From positions 27,825 to 91,824 of the forward strand of contig QANU01029692.1 in NCBI GenBank assembly GCA_003254905.1: a stretch of DNA of 64,000 bases, read 5' to 3'. The translations under genes and the position numbers were made by a program. How positions within the stretch are numbered: position 1 is the stretch's first letter; the number at the start of each line of letters is the position of its first letter. Source of the stretch: Nissolia schottii (taxonomy: Eukaryota; Streptophyta; Magnoliopsida; Fabales; Fabaceae). The notes below the pieces were generated by a model. It was given only the letters and a program-made list of their open reading frames with translations, made no database searches and had not been told where the DNA came from. Shown here piece by piece: positions 1-9,820 of this stretch.

Positions 1-570
1 TTATAGGCGTTGGGACGAATTTTGCCTTCCCAAAATGCCCTTGGGCATAATTTACCAAAATACCCTTGCTTATGTCATGCATGACCTAAGCACCACCATG
101 AGTCATCTTTGACTCTTTGACTAGGCCATTTGGCCCCCTCCATAACCGTGCAAGGCTTTGTGTCTTGGCCACTTTTTGTGGCCAAGAATTAACGGGCTCT
201 GGCAGATCGATTTTGATCAGGTTTTTGGCGTTTTCGGTCCCGGTACTTCGCGTACGGCTGTTCGAAAAATATTCTGATCACGTCCTTGTGATCTCCTAAT
301 TTTTTCTAAGTAATATTCTAGGGTCATTTAGGTGTTTATGAATGCTCCCCTGTAGCCGTACTTTTTACTGATACTTTAGATGCGCGGCTGTATTCAGATG
401 GCAGAAAGGGTTTGTTCTAGTGTCTGCAGAATTGTGAGAAAATGTGCAGAAATATTTCTACAGACAATTTTCATCCTAAGAGTTTATGATTCTAACGGCT
501 CAACTGAAATTAGAAATATCCTGGACAATTATCTAGCGAAATTTTGCTAAGGAGAAAGCGGGATGTTACA
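1..570 (-). mobile_element. Large gypsy LTR (TGTAACA-type), 5' part of LTR, cut by window edge
   Basis: Read on the minus strand, an LTR starts at position 570 with TGTAACATCCCGC and runs off the left edge. It resembles the LTRs at 2859-7260 and 54180-57432 in several blocks, including the phrase ending in ttcgaaaaatattc near 260-273 and the gcgggatgttaca terminus. It abuts an env-like copia reading frame at 571, so it looks like an insertion into a SIRE-like element. The second boundary and TSD lie outside the window. Assignment to the Tekay chromovirus lineage is an inference from the terminus and LTR size of its relatives. Confidence 0.55.
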
Positions 571-663
571 CTATCAGTCAGCCGACCCTGTCCCTCCACC
601 TTCAACCATGCCATCTGAGGGCCCACCTTCCTCTCTTATGGCCATTGATCAGGTGGCTCATGT

Positions 664-664
<1 letters not shown>

Positions 665-697
<33 letters not shown>
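665..697 (+). repeat. (GAT)11 microsatellite encoding an Asp run
   Basis: Eleven uninterrupted GAT triplets lie in frame with the acidic tail of the env-like ORF remnant. Such a tract is expected to vary in length. Confidence 0.9.
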
Positions 698-699
<2 letters not shown>

Positions 700-1301
700 G
701 CGCACCGAGCCAGAGTTGGAGTGATTGTCATTCCTTGCCGACTTTTGCTTACTTCTGTCTAATGTTTTCTTTTTATGTTTCTATGAACTCCTGATGCATA
801 TCTGCTAGTTTATTTTGTATGTAACCAGTGGTTACTTAGGGTTCCTACTTATGCTTAACCTGTGATTATTGGCTAATACATTTTGACATACATTTTGACG
901 TCAACTAATATCAAATACTATTTCTCACACTATCTGCCAAGTTCTCGATGTTTCTCATTATTCACTATGGATTACTCTTTTCTCTCAAACTATGTCTTTT
1001 TGATCATGCCAAAAGGGGGAAAAGTAAAAGGAAACTTAAGAGACAAGAAGTTATTGGTTATTGGTTTTGGAAACGTAAGAAACAAGTTTTCCTGAAACTA
1101 AAAGGTAACAAAGGAAAAACAATTTTGAAAGAATGCTCAAAGTCAGGGGGAATAAACGCATAAATGGAGGGGGAATCATAATTGTACCTTCAGTTCTCTA
1201 AAGAAATGAATGGAAAGATTGAAATGAAATATCCTTGAAATAAAATAAATGCATGCTCTACTAACTTATCTCTCTGTTTCCTTAAAGTATTTGTCATCAT
1301 C

Positions 1302-1314
1302 AAAAAGGGGGAAA
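1302..1314 (+). other. Polypurine tract of copia element
   Basis: The purine run aaaaagggggaaa lies directly before the TG start of the LTR at 1316, the normal position of the plus-strand priming site. It fixes the element as plus-oriented and the following LTR as its 3' LTR. Confidence 0.75.
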
Positions 1315-1315
1315 T

Positions 1316-2476
1316 TGTGAATGCTCATGGAGGATGTTTTGATGAAGACAAATGAAGCAAATTTCCAAAGGAAGGTCCAAGAAAGTTCAAAAAGATCTAG
1401 TTATAGGATCTAGGAAATGTGCTAAAGGTGATGTATATCTAAACTCTCACCATAAGCTCTTTAGATGGATCTTAGAAAAGAATATTGATTCATGCTTTAA
1501 AGACTATTTCAAACAAAATCAAAGAATCAAGCAAAAGAAGAAAAAGAATGAGTTTGGACAAAACCCCAGAGACATTCGAATGAATTGTATAGATCCATTC
1601 GAATGTCTGATGAAGAAGACATTCGAATGTCTCATAAACAAAGGTAATCCGAATGACATAATCGAATGTCCAGGGTTTGACACCCTCGGTGATCCAATAC
1701 ATCAAAAGACATTCGAATGGCTGACTCAGATCCATTTGAATGACTCAGGCGCATTTAATGCTCAACGGCTATATTAGGTGAGACATTTGAATGGGCCATT
1801 CGAATGGATCGAGTACTAAGCTCAGAAACGGATAGTTCTGATTGCTGACTTCAGATGCATTAAATGCACAACGGCTAGGATCACTTTGGGGTTAATAAAT
1901 ACTCACCAAACTCATCAAGAAGAGGTTGAACATCAACCCCATAACACCTAACATTCTCCTCTTCATTAATTAAAATTCCTTGAGCCATCTATTTGAGAAA
2001 AAGAGAGAGTTTCATACATACACACCTATAGGCCTTCAAATTGTATTATCTACCCCTCAAGAGAGTTTCTAATCAAACACAAATCATTTTCTTGTAAAGA
2101 GGGTGAGGTATCCCTCTCAAGTGATTAGGGTGGTATCCCTAAGGGAATTTGTTTTAGGCTCAAGGAGAGTGCTCATCTTGTAAAGGTCATCAAGCACCTA
2201 AGTTTCAAGCTTGAAGAATAGTGGAAAAATCTTGAGCGGATTGCTTGGGGACTGGAGGTAGATCACAAGGGTGGTTGAACCAGGATAAATCAAGTTTGCA
2301 TCTTCTATATCCCTTACCTCCTTAATTTATTTATGCTCAAGATTCCCTTATCTATACTAATTGTTAATTTGCATTAGTGCTTGATAATTAATTGGCAACT
2401 AAGAAAAGAATTTTAAAAATAATCCACATACCCAATTCGCCCCCTCTTGTGTATTTGAAGCCACTTGGTAACAACA
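1316..2476 (+). mobile_element. 3' LTR of SIRE/Maximus-like copia element
   Basis: The LTR begins TGTGAATGCTCATGG after the polypurine tract and ends in ggtaacaaca, about 1.16 kb. It shares blocks with the LTR at 46349-48239: caacggctagg, the gtaaagagggtgaggtatcc phrase, and cttggggactgga followed by gtagatcacaagggtgg. These mark a transcribed leader common to both LTRs. The base after the LTR starts the unit A flank, which is uninterrupted in unit D at 53796, so the 3' junction is firm. The 5' LTR lies left of the window. Confidence 0.75.
1573..1807 (+). repeat. Array of CATTCGAATG palindromes within copia LTR
   Basis: The palindrome ATTCGAAT, usually extended to CATTCGAATG, occurs at about 1575, 1599, 1620, 1712 and 1798, with one-base variants between them. 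Similar copies sit at the corresponding place in the LTR at 46349-48239. The array lies before the leader-like part of the LTR, so a promoter or enhancer role is possible but unproven. Confidence 0.7.
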
Positions 2477-2858
2477 GCTAGACCAAATACCCTAGTTGTC
2501 TTTTGAGACAAAAACATGTATAAATCAATTTGTATTTGAATAATCATATGGAAACTTCCTTATCAAATTCATGAAAACTGCAAACTTAATAATGAAACCG
2601 ATTGCTCAAATCGTTGGCAACCGAATAGTAAAAGGCACAAAAATTTGACTGCACGATCACCATTCAATGTTTATCATCCTATTTCTCCATAGCAATGGTT
2701 CTCTCTATGATCACCATGACACCAAGCATGGTTTTGTAAGCTTCATGAACTTCCGAGGGTAAGACCCATCATGCCTTTGGCATTTTACATAATGTGGCAG
2801 CCAAGGCACACGCTGGACATAAAAATCTACTTATTTGGTTTAACATTTAAGCCTTACT
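2477..2858. other. Unit A left flank, no recognised gene
   Basis: This segment is nearly identical to 53796-54179 and marks the start of the A/D duplication. A short plus-strand open stretch around 2757-2850 contains a GKTHHAFGILHN-like phrase, but it has no start, no length and no family I recognise. It may be a gene or element fragment cut by the LTR insertion at 2859. Confidence 0.4.
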
Positions 2859-3218
2859 TGTAACACCCTAGCTAACTGCATACCCTCGAATTACTTGTAG
2901 TCCTTTATTATCTTTCAAAAATACCAAATTAAGGAAAATATGGACCATTTTGAAAACTTTTCTGCTTGTTACCTTATTTGCCAAATATGAGCCACGCGTG
3001 AATCAAAGTATATAATACAAACGATAGAGCTTAAGCTTAAGAGCAATAGTCATGACTGGCATAACTAATTACATAAGCATGTATCTGGTCCATCACAATT
3101 TACAACCAATAGAGTATCATAATAAGTTACATATACAAGCCAAATACATCACGCTACATATCAAAATACAAAATACATATCCAAAAAGACTGGTCTTCTG
3201 CTGATCTGCCCTCGGCCG

Positions 3219-3310
3219 TCACGGGTCCGTAGGTAACTCCTCATATGGATCCTCGTAGCCCTTATAGTCTTCGCCTGCTCCTGGAAGCATAAGCGAGTGG
3301 GGGTGAGAAC
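3219..3310 (-). other. Conserved splice-acceptor-like core and short acidic reading frame inside gypsy LTR
   Basis: On the minus strand a pyrimidine-rich stretch ending in TTCCAGG (about 3309-3280) is followed by an open frame rich in Glu, Asp and Tyr that stops at 3219-3221. Nearly the same core occurs at about 26947-26973 in a divergent LTR of the same class, and again in unit D near 54640-54670. A 3' splice site is one reading; the mini-ORF starts at ATG 3290 and would encode 23 residues. Confidence 0.4.
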
Positions 3311-3688
3311 AGTCGTCCTCAGCGGTTAACCTTAGCGTAGGGGATCTCTTTTTCTCACTTATCAACCAGGCCGCTCAGGTGTTTCTAAGTGAACATGCAT
3401 ACTAATATCCTACTGATTATTATCTGGCCTAAAGTCTTGAACGGCTTTATCTACTTTACTAGGTGACTGGGGATCTAGTCTTTCTTATCTAGATTCTCGT
3501 GCTTGTTAACCTTTCTTGCGTACATACATAGCCGTCTCGAGCATTCTCTTGATGGTACTTACTTCATACACATGCTCATATACATTATTATATACTTATA
3601 CATTACATAATCGTTCATCATATCATTGCATTTTCATTTCATTTCATCTGTTATGCATGCGAACTCTGAGACTCTCTCATGCGTGCCG

Positions 3689-3830
3689 GCTAACTAATGG
3701 ACCAGGGCGCATCCTACTTTCGAGCTCTCGGCTAACTAATGAACGGAAGCTCGTCCTCCTGTGTGGCTCTAGGCTAACTAATGGATCGATGTTGCGTCGG
3801 CTCCCAGCTAACTAATGGACCAGGGCCGCG
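3689..3830. repeat. Four-copy tandem repeat in gypsy LTR
   Basis: The phrase gctaactaatggaccagggc, with variants, recurs four times at roughly 40-45 base spacing, each followed by a GC-rich segment. The same array is in the unit D LTR at 55046-55190. The related LTR at 24868 has a different tandem repeat in its interior. Confidence 0.75.
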
Positions 3831-4646
3831 CCGAGTCTTCCCACTCATGTAGATGCGGCCAAACATCTACAACCTGCTTCTGTCCTCTAATTGATGTCGA
3901 CCAGGCAGCGCTATAACCTGAGTGGTTGCGAACCACCATGGATAACTAATGTTCCATCTTCGATCATCAATAAAGATAACCGTCCACCTAGTAGGAGGGC
4001 CGGGGTTTGGTCCTATGACACAAACCAAGTGGAGACCCATACATCATCATCACACCATCACCATCATTTCATAGGCGTGCTTCCTATCATATAGCTACAT
4101 ACTTGTTCCCTAACATTCAATTATGATCTTTAAGCATTTAGGTGATTAATCTCTAGTTTTCTAAGGTTGCCCTAACACTTAGATGACAACCCTGTCCTCA
4201 TAATGCATGATAACCTAACCATTTCTAAACATAATCATTCTACATGCAATGTTCCACATACATCTTACATGTTACATACATCCATCAAGTACATCAATTA
4301 AGTCTTTGTTTGCTGGACTATGTGCCCAAGACAGTTTCCATGAGTTTCCTCCACGTTTTCAAAATCATTTTCAAAGGGCTTTCAGGCTGCTCAGCGGTTG
4401 TCTAGACCGCTCAGCGGTCTGACGCCAGGTGATAAGTGCCCAATTTATACAAAATTGACATATCAAAATGGCACTTATCTGTTATGTTTAAACAAATTAT
4501 CTAATGAATTCCCTTTATTTTGTAGGATTTCTAATACATTTTGAAGATGGATACAAGTAGCCTAATTGAAGAATAATCCCATGAAGAAAGGAAGAAAAGG
4601 GCAGAATTAGAAAAGAGCTTAAAAAGAAGATTCTGGATGAAGGCAC

Positions 4647-4937
4647 CGCTCAGCGAGGAACAAGGCATCGCTCAGCGTTAAAGCTCAAATCGCTCAGCGG
4701 TACAATGCTTAGCGCTCAGCGAACTTGAGTCGGCAAGCTACTTGCACCGGCGCCATCATTGAGCCAGTTGGAGCCAGCTGGAGCCAGCCAATAGCCGAGT
4801 GCCACGTCAGCACCGCCTGCAAAAAGTTGCTGAACATTTAATGAAGACGCGTAGAAGTACAATCGCTTAGTGATAGTGCGCTGTCGCTCAGCGATTCAGA
4901 GCTTATCGCTCAGCGAAGATACCAAAACCGCTGAGCG
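4647..4937 (+). repeat. CGCT(C/G)AGCG array upstream of LTR TATA box
   Basis: Seven exact copies of the nine-base near-palindrome are seen at 4647, 4669, 4691, 4713, 4885, 4907 and 4929, plus degenerate ones. Four of them are spaced exactly 22 bases apart. The array ends about 20 bases before the TATA box at 4957, placing it in the U3 promoter. Confidence 0.85.
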
Positions 4938-4956
4938 ATGGACCCCAAATTTTGCC

Positions 4957-4965
4957 TATAAATAG
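4957..4965 (+). promoter_or_regulatory. TATA box of Athila-like LTR
   Basis: TATAAATAG follows the CGCT(C/G)AGCG array at a position shared with the related LTRs, where the reverse reads ctatttata (for example at 12736-12744 and 18222-18230). Confidence 0.7.
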
Positions 4966-6023
4966 AGGAGGCCGAGGCCATTCGAAAAGAGATCTAACAT
5001 CCCCTCTTCCACTTCAAAGTCCATTCTTTTACATTTTCCATTTTAGTTTTTAGTTTAGGTTAGGTTAGGAACAAAGACGAGGCTTGTGAAGGAGCCGGGA
5101 GATCGAGGAAGCTTGGCAAAGCCATGGCCATGATAGCGTGAGCACGTGTCATGGTAAGTACCTAAACCTTGCCTCCAAGATTCTCTTGTAAGATGGGTTC
5201 CTAACCCTCTTTTTGTTGGGATTTTGATTACTATTGTAGTTTGCTTGTATCCGTGTAACTATTATATATGAATCTATCTTTCTCTTATGATTTGCTTGAA
5301 TGGTTTTGAACTTAATGCTAGTCTTTGTTTAATGTCTTGATTCTTGATTTGGGATTTAGTTGTATGAACGACAGTTATACTAATTAAATCATAACTGAGT
5401 TAAGATCAACATCATTATGCTTAACTAGATTCTAGGCTTGAACGTGGTGAATGAAAGTTACAATCATTAGAGTCTAAACTAAACCATTTCATCTAATCTT
5501 GTTGCCGTAACTGGAATAAAGATTAGCCGTGTTAACGTCTGGATCAATCCTGGCGTACTTTGTTAAGCTTGTGTGCAAAAGTGACAGTTTAACAAAGGAA
5601 ATCAATGATGTTGTCATGCACAAAAGTGATGACAAGTTAAGAACTAGTGGCTGGCAATCAAAAGATAGTTCTATGTAATGAGTAACTGGATGCATGAAAT
5701 TATGATATAATTAAAATTCTCAACAAGTTCCGGAACTACCTCCGATTTATTTCCTCTTTACTTTTATGTCATTTATTTACTTATTTAATTATTAAATCAA
5801 TTATCAAATCCTTTACTTCATTGTTTAATTAAATGAATTCAAGAAATAAGTAGGATATATATAAATTTAATTTGAGTAACAAAAGCGCATATAAGCTTTC
5901 TACGAGCTTGGCACAGTTGTGACAAAACCTAAGCTGTGTCAAGAGTCGAGAAAGTGGTTAAAAAGGCTTTCATCACTAGGTTCTAGAAACATTTTCCAGC
6001 CTTATCTTTAAGTTCAGCCGGAG

Positions 6024-6114
6024 CCGCTCAGTGAAGCATACGGCCGCTCAGCGGTTCACAGAGGCCGCTCAGCGGTTCATGAGATCGCTCAGCGACTCAT
6101 GAAGCCGCTCAGCG
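6024..6114. repeat. CGCTCAGCG array in the large gypsy LTR
   Basis: Five copies, one degenerate, lie in about 90 bases of an LTR unrelated in sequence to the Athila-like LTR nested beside it. The matching array in unit D (55862-56060) is continuous across the empty insertion site, and its left end appears in unit A at about 4385-4420. Confidence 0.85.
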
Positions 6115-7260
6115 ATACCTGGCGAGCAGCATCATACTTCTTTGGTTTTTCTTGGTTTCTTGTCATCCTTTCTCATGGACACTTCTTACAATATTCCAAC
6201 ACTCATATTCCTATCTAGTCCAGGTCACAGGACCCTTCAGAATCATCTCCTAACCCTAGCATAACAGTTCTAACATATGACAAAATCATCAAAATAAAGC
6301 AAGCATACAATCACCACTAAGGGGGTGAGTAAAACTAAGGTTACCCACTTCCTTGAGGGCTTAGCCTTCTCCGATCGTTTCCTGGTTCCTGCAGTGTTCT
6401 GGCAGGGTTTCCGCAGCACGTCAGGCTAGCAAACAGGCAGAGTTTCGGCACTTCCAAGAGAGAAAATGAATGAAAAATGGGCTGCTGGCCATGTCCTTAT
6501 ATGGCCACGAAAATTTGGCCATTTTCCCATTATGCCCTTTGCCAAAATTACCAAAATGCCATTTTCTATTTAATTTATGAATTAATTAATTAGGTTAGAT
6601 AATTCTAAGGTCAAATCAATGAATAGTAACCTAATTCTTTATTATTTTCCTTGGAAATCTGCAGCCATCACGTGGTCAATTGCAGATGTGGGGCTCACGC
6701 AGTCCCGTTTCGCTCGTTTTTTATCGTTCGCAATCCCAGTTCGTCGCGCACGGTTGTCCGAAAAATATTCCACTTATACCATCGCGATCCTCTAATTCCC
6801 CTCTACCTCAAGGTATAATCAATTCAAGGCATTTGTGAATTTTTCTCCAGAAGAGTATTTTTCACAGATACCTTTGACCCGTTATCTCTCGTTGGTGTCC
6901 GATCGGGGCCATTCCGCTGGCATTTCCGCGACCGCCAAAGCTTCCTAGTAACAATTTGGGGTTGCTCTAAGGGTTTTATCATCTTTTCCCCATAAGGTAT
7001 GGTTTCCCAAGATTGGGGCCCACTGCTCCGTTTTACTGGCTAAACGGGGCCGAACGGGTCCGTTCTAGTGTCTGCGAAATTGTCTGAAAGTGAGCGGAAC
7101 TCCGTTTTTCCGACGGTTTGATATTTCTACCAAATTCTAAGGGTCATGAGGAACTATTCGAGTGGCATCAGAATTCCAAAAAACTAAACAGATAAATTTC
7201 TATTAATTGCTGCTCGTTAACAGTTAATTGGGGGCACTAAAAAATGAGCGGGATGTTATA

Positions 7261-7910
7261 TTACCTGGAGAACTAGAGGTACCTGCCTTTTGAAAATGGA
7301 CCTTAGCTCTTCATTAGCCTCAATTCTTATTCTCCTATATTAAAGAAACGTGAATAAATACAAAGGCTTGCAACTCCCAACATAATGACGCACAAATAAA
7401 AGTTCACTTCAACAAAGCAAGGAGGAAAAAAGTTGGTAACTAAAAGTTCACCTTGCTTAATGTAATACATCTCTTCTTGGAGATCAGCTATCTGCATCAA
7501 GCTGCCTAGGAAAATGTTGTTGGAGTTCTCCCTACATATCGGAAGCCTTTTTCATGAAATAGGATGCTCTGAGAGATCTTCGGAGAGAGTGCGCACTGTA
7601 ACCATGTTGGCACCATGGTATTGTAATGCTCCCACGTCAGGAATAGAGGATTGTCGATCTGTCGTTCAGCAATGGTGCTAAGCATGAAACCAAGCTTATG
7701 TTTTGAGCGAAGTGTGATTGTCATGGCGCGAGACCACGAGTAGTTTTCTTCGGTGAAAGGTGAAGAAATGAGTTGGAGACCAAGACTTTCGTTGGGATGT
7801 AGAAAGAAATGGCTATTGAGATCTGTAAGAGGATTGACCATAGGAGGTGGTAGTAGTGTGCGCAGGGGCGACGTGAGAATAAAAGGCTGAACCGGTTCCA
7901 GATCTGCCAT
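7261..7910 (-). pseudogene. Copia gag N-terminal fragment (unit A)
   Basis: Minus-strand reading from an ATG at 7910 gives the N-terminal part of a Ty1/copia gag polyprotein of the kind found in RE1/Ivana-type elements: a FFLHPNES-like stretch, NYSWSRAMTITLRSK-like residues and a WLQCALSPKISQSILF-like helix region. It is cut downstream by the large gypsy LTR ending at 7260. Unit B (31220-32635) holds a longer version that includes the zinc knuckle and protease start, so this is a 3'-truncated pseudogene. It belongs to a dead element, not to the Kunitz gene, but travels with it in each duplication unit. Confidence 0.75.
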
Positions 7911-8175
7911 TGAAGAAAAAAAAATTGAAGGTAAACGAAGAAAATGGATCTCACCAAATGAAGATGGAAATCAACCTGATTCCACCGAACAGAACATAAA
8001 ATGGAGTAATTTCACCGAACAAAATCACAATCACTTCGAACACCAAATGAACAAGATCAAGCTCGAACGAAACTCAAACAACTAGAGAACAACAAACAAA
8101 ATGAAAAGGCTCTGATTACAACTGACAGAGCAACCACAATCACCAATTGAATCACTGAATATTAAATTAAAAAAT
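7911..8175 (-). other. Copia leader and primer-binding-site region (unit A)
   Basis: On the minus strand this is the leader before the gag ATG. Around 8110-8122 it contains gtaatcagagcc, close to the initiator-Met-tRNA primer site tggtatcagagc used by copia elements. The remaining bases up to about 8175 would be the end of its 5' LTR, broken by the TIR element that starts near 8176. Confidence 0.5.
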
Positions 8176-8936
8176 GCTCTGTGTACACCCAAATTGCATA
8201 CACCCATCATACACCACCCATATATACGCAATTAATGATCATTATACGTATAGCGTACAGTTTCTAAAATTATAAATAATGCGCCCCAATCCCAAACTCA
8301 TTCTCGTCATCATTTTCACTCATCATCATCCTCTCATCCTTGTTTTGTTATCTTTATCCTCGACATTCTCTCATCATCGTCATCCTTTTCGTCCTCCTCA
8401 TCATCTTCCTCTTATTATGTGAAAGTTGATTAAAATGAAATTAAGATAATAGAAAGTTGGTTTTCTTTTAAAATCGATAAGATCCACCTTTAACAATAGT
8501 GGTTTACTTACTTACCAAGGGTGTATGTTGCAGAATATGATATCTGATTGGAGTGCACAAACTTTATATGACTGAGTGCACAAACATTACGTACTTGTGT
8601 ACAACACTGTGATTATACTCAAACATAAATAAGTTCACAATCTTTATACATTTTTAGTGGACAAACTTTATAACAATTAGTTCACATACATGTGTACACA
8701 CACTTTTATACATGTTAATGCGTAAACCTTACATATATGCATATTACTTAATGTATAGTTAAGTAATATTGTAGAATATGATATCTAATTGGAGTGCACA
8801 AACTTTATATGATTGTGTGCATAAACTTTATATGACTGAGTGCACAAACATTACATACTTGTGTCCAACACTGTGATTTTACTCAAACATAAATAAGTTC
8901 ACAATCTTTATACATTTTTAGTGGACAAACTTTAGT
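8176..8936. mobile_element. TIR (MITE-like) element with internal tandem repeat, unit A copy, right end lost
   Basis: The left end reads ctgtgtacacccaaattgca with a second phrase catacacccatcatacacc. It resembles the left end of the 227-bp MITE at 9453 and 38712. The interior holds about 1.6 copies of a roughly 260-bp tandem repeat (starts 8532 and 8771). The right end is missing: the repeat stops at about 8936, joined to the accaagtcttggcatatca flank. Unit B retains a right end near 34450-34495 (gtgtatttataacatgac). Confidence 0.5.
8532..8936 (+). repeat. ~260-bp tandem repeat, about 1.6 copies (unit A)
   Basis: Copies begin with gcagaatatgatatctgatt and contain gtgcacaaactttatatgac, taaataagttcacaatcttt and tatatgcatattacttaatg. 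Equivalent arrays: B 33237-34370 (about 4.4 copies), C 48240-48610 (about 1.5) and D 58702-60070 (about 5.3). Confidence 0.9.
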
Positions 8937-9452
8937 GGACCAAGTCTTGGCATATCATGAATAAACTGATCAAAATATGTGGTCATGCCATTTTGTATAT
9001 AATTTTTATAAATTTTTTATTTGTTAAATTATTAAAAAATTTAACTTGTAAAATGCCAAAAAAATTATAAATTATTTAAGTTTATGATATAACTTCTCAC
9101 AAATATTGTATTTAAAATTTTAAATTATTATATTAAATCATATACCACTAATATGTCATATTATATTATAAAATAATGATAAAATTTGACAAATTTGACT
9201 TTAAAAATTGTTGAAAACAAAAACAATTAATAAAAGAGACATGTGAGAAGCTACCCTTTTAAATACGTTGAGGAGGGAGTGCTAACCCTTTTAAATATGT
9301 CAAACATTTCAAAAAGAATGTAACACGTACTAGAAATAAAATTTTACCATGAAAATTGTTAAAAAAATCATTATTGATAATAATATCGCGACTCCTATTA
9401 TTAAGACACATAATAACAATATTAGCATGATTGTATCTATATAATTATTAAA
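8937..9452. other. AT-rich unit flank, no gene seen
   Basis: This AT-rich segment starts with the phrase accaagtcttggcatatcat, which all four units share, and holds no plausible reading frame. Units B and D carry part of it twice in tandem. Confidence 0.6.
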
Positions 9453-9679
9453 CAAAAATGTTACATATACACTCAATTTTATACACTCATACATACATTA
9501 TTAATAATGCACAAACTTTATTATTATGAGTGCACAAACATTATAAACTTATAGATGATATTTTCAATTATACTTAATTAAGTGTCTAAACATTACAAAT
9601 ATTAAAATACAAACTTTATATATATAAGTATAAGATATATGTATGGTGTATATTTTTTGGTGTAGGTGTAACAGAACTC
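9453..9679. mobile_element. 227-bp MITE in the Kunitz A promoter, 9-bp TSD attattaaa
   Basis: The insertion is flanked by attattaaa at 9444-9452 and 9680-9688. Units B and C have one uninterrupted copy of the site. The ends have imperfect inverted repeats, tgttacatatacac on the left against gtgtaggtgtaaca on the right. A second copy of the same length and ends is at 38712-38938 with a different 9-bp TSD. A 9-bp TSD suggests Mutator-type mobilisation. The right end is about 55 bases upstream of the TATA box. Confidence 0.85.
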
Positions 9680-9734
9680 ATTATTAAAAACCCCTACAAT
9701 CCCCACTACAAGCAAGTCCCCATGTTATCGCATC

Positions 9735-9742
9735 TATAAATA
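9735..9742 (+). promoter_or_regulatory. TATA box of Kunitz A
   Basis: tataaata lies 86 bases upstream of the ATG within the phrase tctataaataggtcctccta, also present before the B and C genes. Transcription probably starts around 9765-9775, giving a short leader. Confidence 0.8.
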
Positions 9743-9820
9743 GGTCCTCCTAGCTACTGCTTACTCACACCACCAACTAAACAACAAACAACAAGAGATA
9801 GATCAACCCCTAAAGAAGCT

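Larger units (their letters stand above)
571..1315 (+). mobile_element. 3' internal part of a SIRE/Maximus-like copia element (env-like ORF tail and spacer)
   Basis: The first 150 bases read as the C-terminal end of a protein with a proline/serine-rich stretch and an acidic Asp run, ending in a stop near 721-723. The rest is AT-rich spacer with purine-rich phrases such as ccaaaagggggaaaag. Such a spacer between an extra 3' ORF and the 3' LTR is typical of SIRE/Maximus copia elements. The 5' part was displaced by the gypsy LTR at 1-570. No intact coding capacity remains, and small ORFs at 883-1163 look fortuitous. Confidence 0.5.
4430..5975 (+). mobile_element. Athila-like solo LTR, plus orientation
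   Basis: The LTR starts TGATAAGTGCCC and ends GGCTTTCATCA (1546 bp), matching in reverse the LTRs of the gag-bearing element at 11640-18727. It is flanked by ccagg (4425-4429) and ctagg (5976-5980), a 5-bp TSD with one C-to-T change. Unit D has the empty site with a single ccagg at 55903-55907, so the insertion came after the A/D duplication. No internal region is present, as expected after recombination between LTRs. Confidence 0.9.
2859..7260 (-). mobile_element. Large gypsy solo LTR (TGTAACA-type, possibly Tekay chromovirus)
   Basis: On the plus strand it runs from TGTAACACCC at 2859 to GGGATGTTATA at 7260, the inverted TG...CA termini of one LTR read on the minus strand. Flanks ttact (2854) and ttacc (7261) are a TSD differing by one base. 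The orthologous LTR in unit D has ttagc/ttacc, so ttacc was probably the original target. Without the nested solo LTR it is about 2.85 kb. No internal domain is present, so it is a solo LTR. The size and terminus suggest Tekay, but no chromodomain or pol is available to confirm this. Confidence 0.7.

Noticed and set aside
1352-1777. 141-codon ORF in the copia LTR at 1316-2476
   Set aside because: It lies wholly inside an LTR and is built from the CATTCGAATG repeat, so a real protein is unlikely.
2757-2850. Short open stretch with a GKTHHAFGILHN-like phrase
   Set aside because: Too short, with no start and no family recognised; listed only as flank content.
8532-8936. Considered a CRISPR-like or centromeric satellite array
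   Set aside because: Copies are contiguous without spacers, few in number, and local to the Kunitz units.
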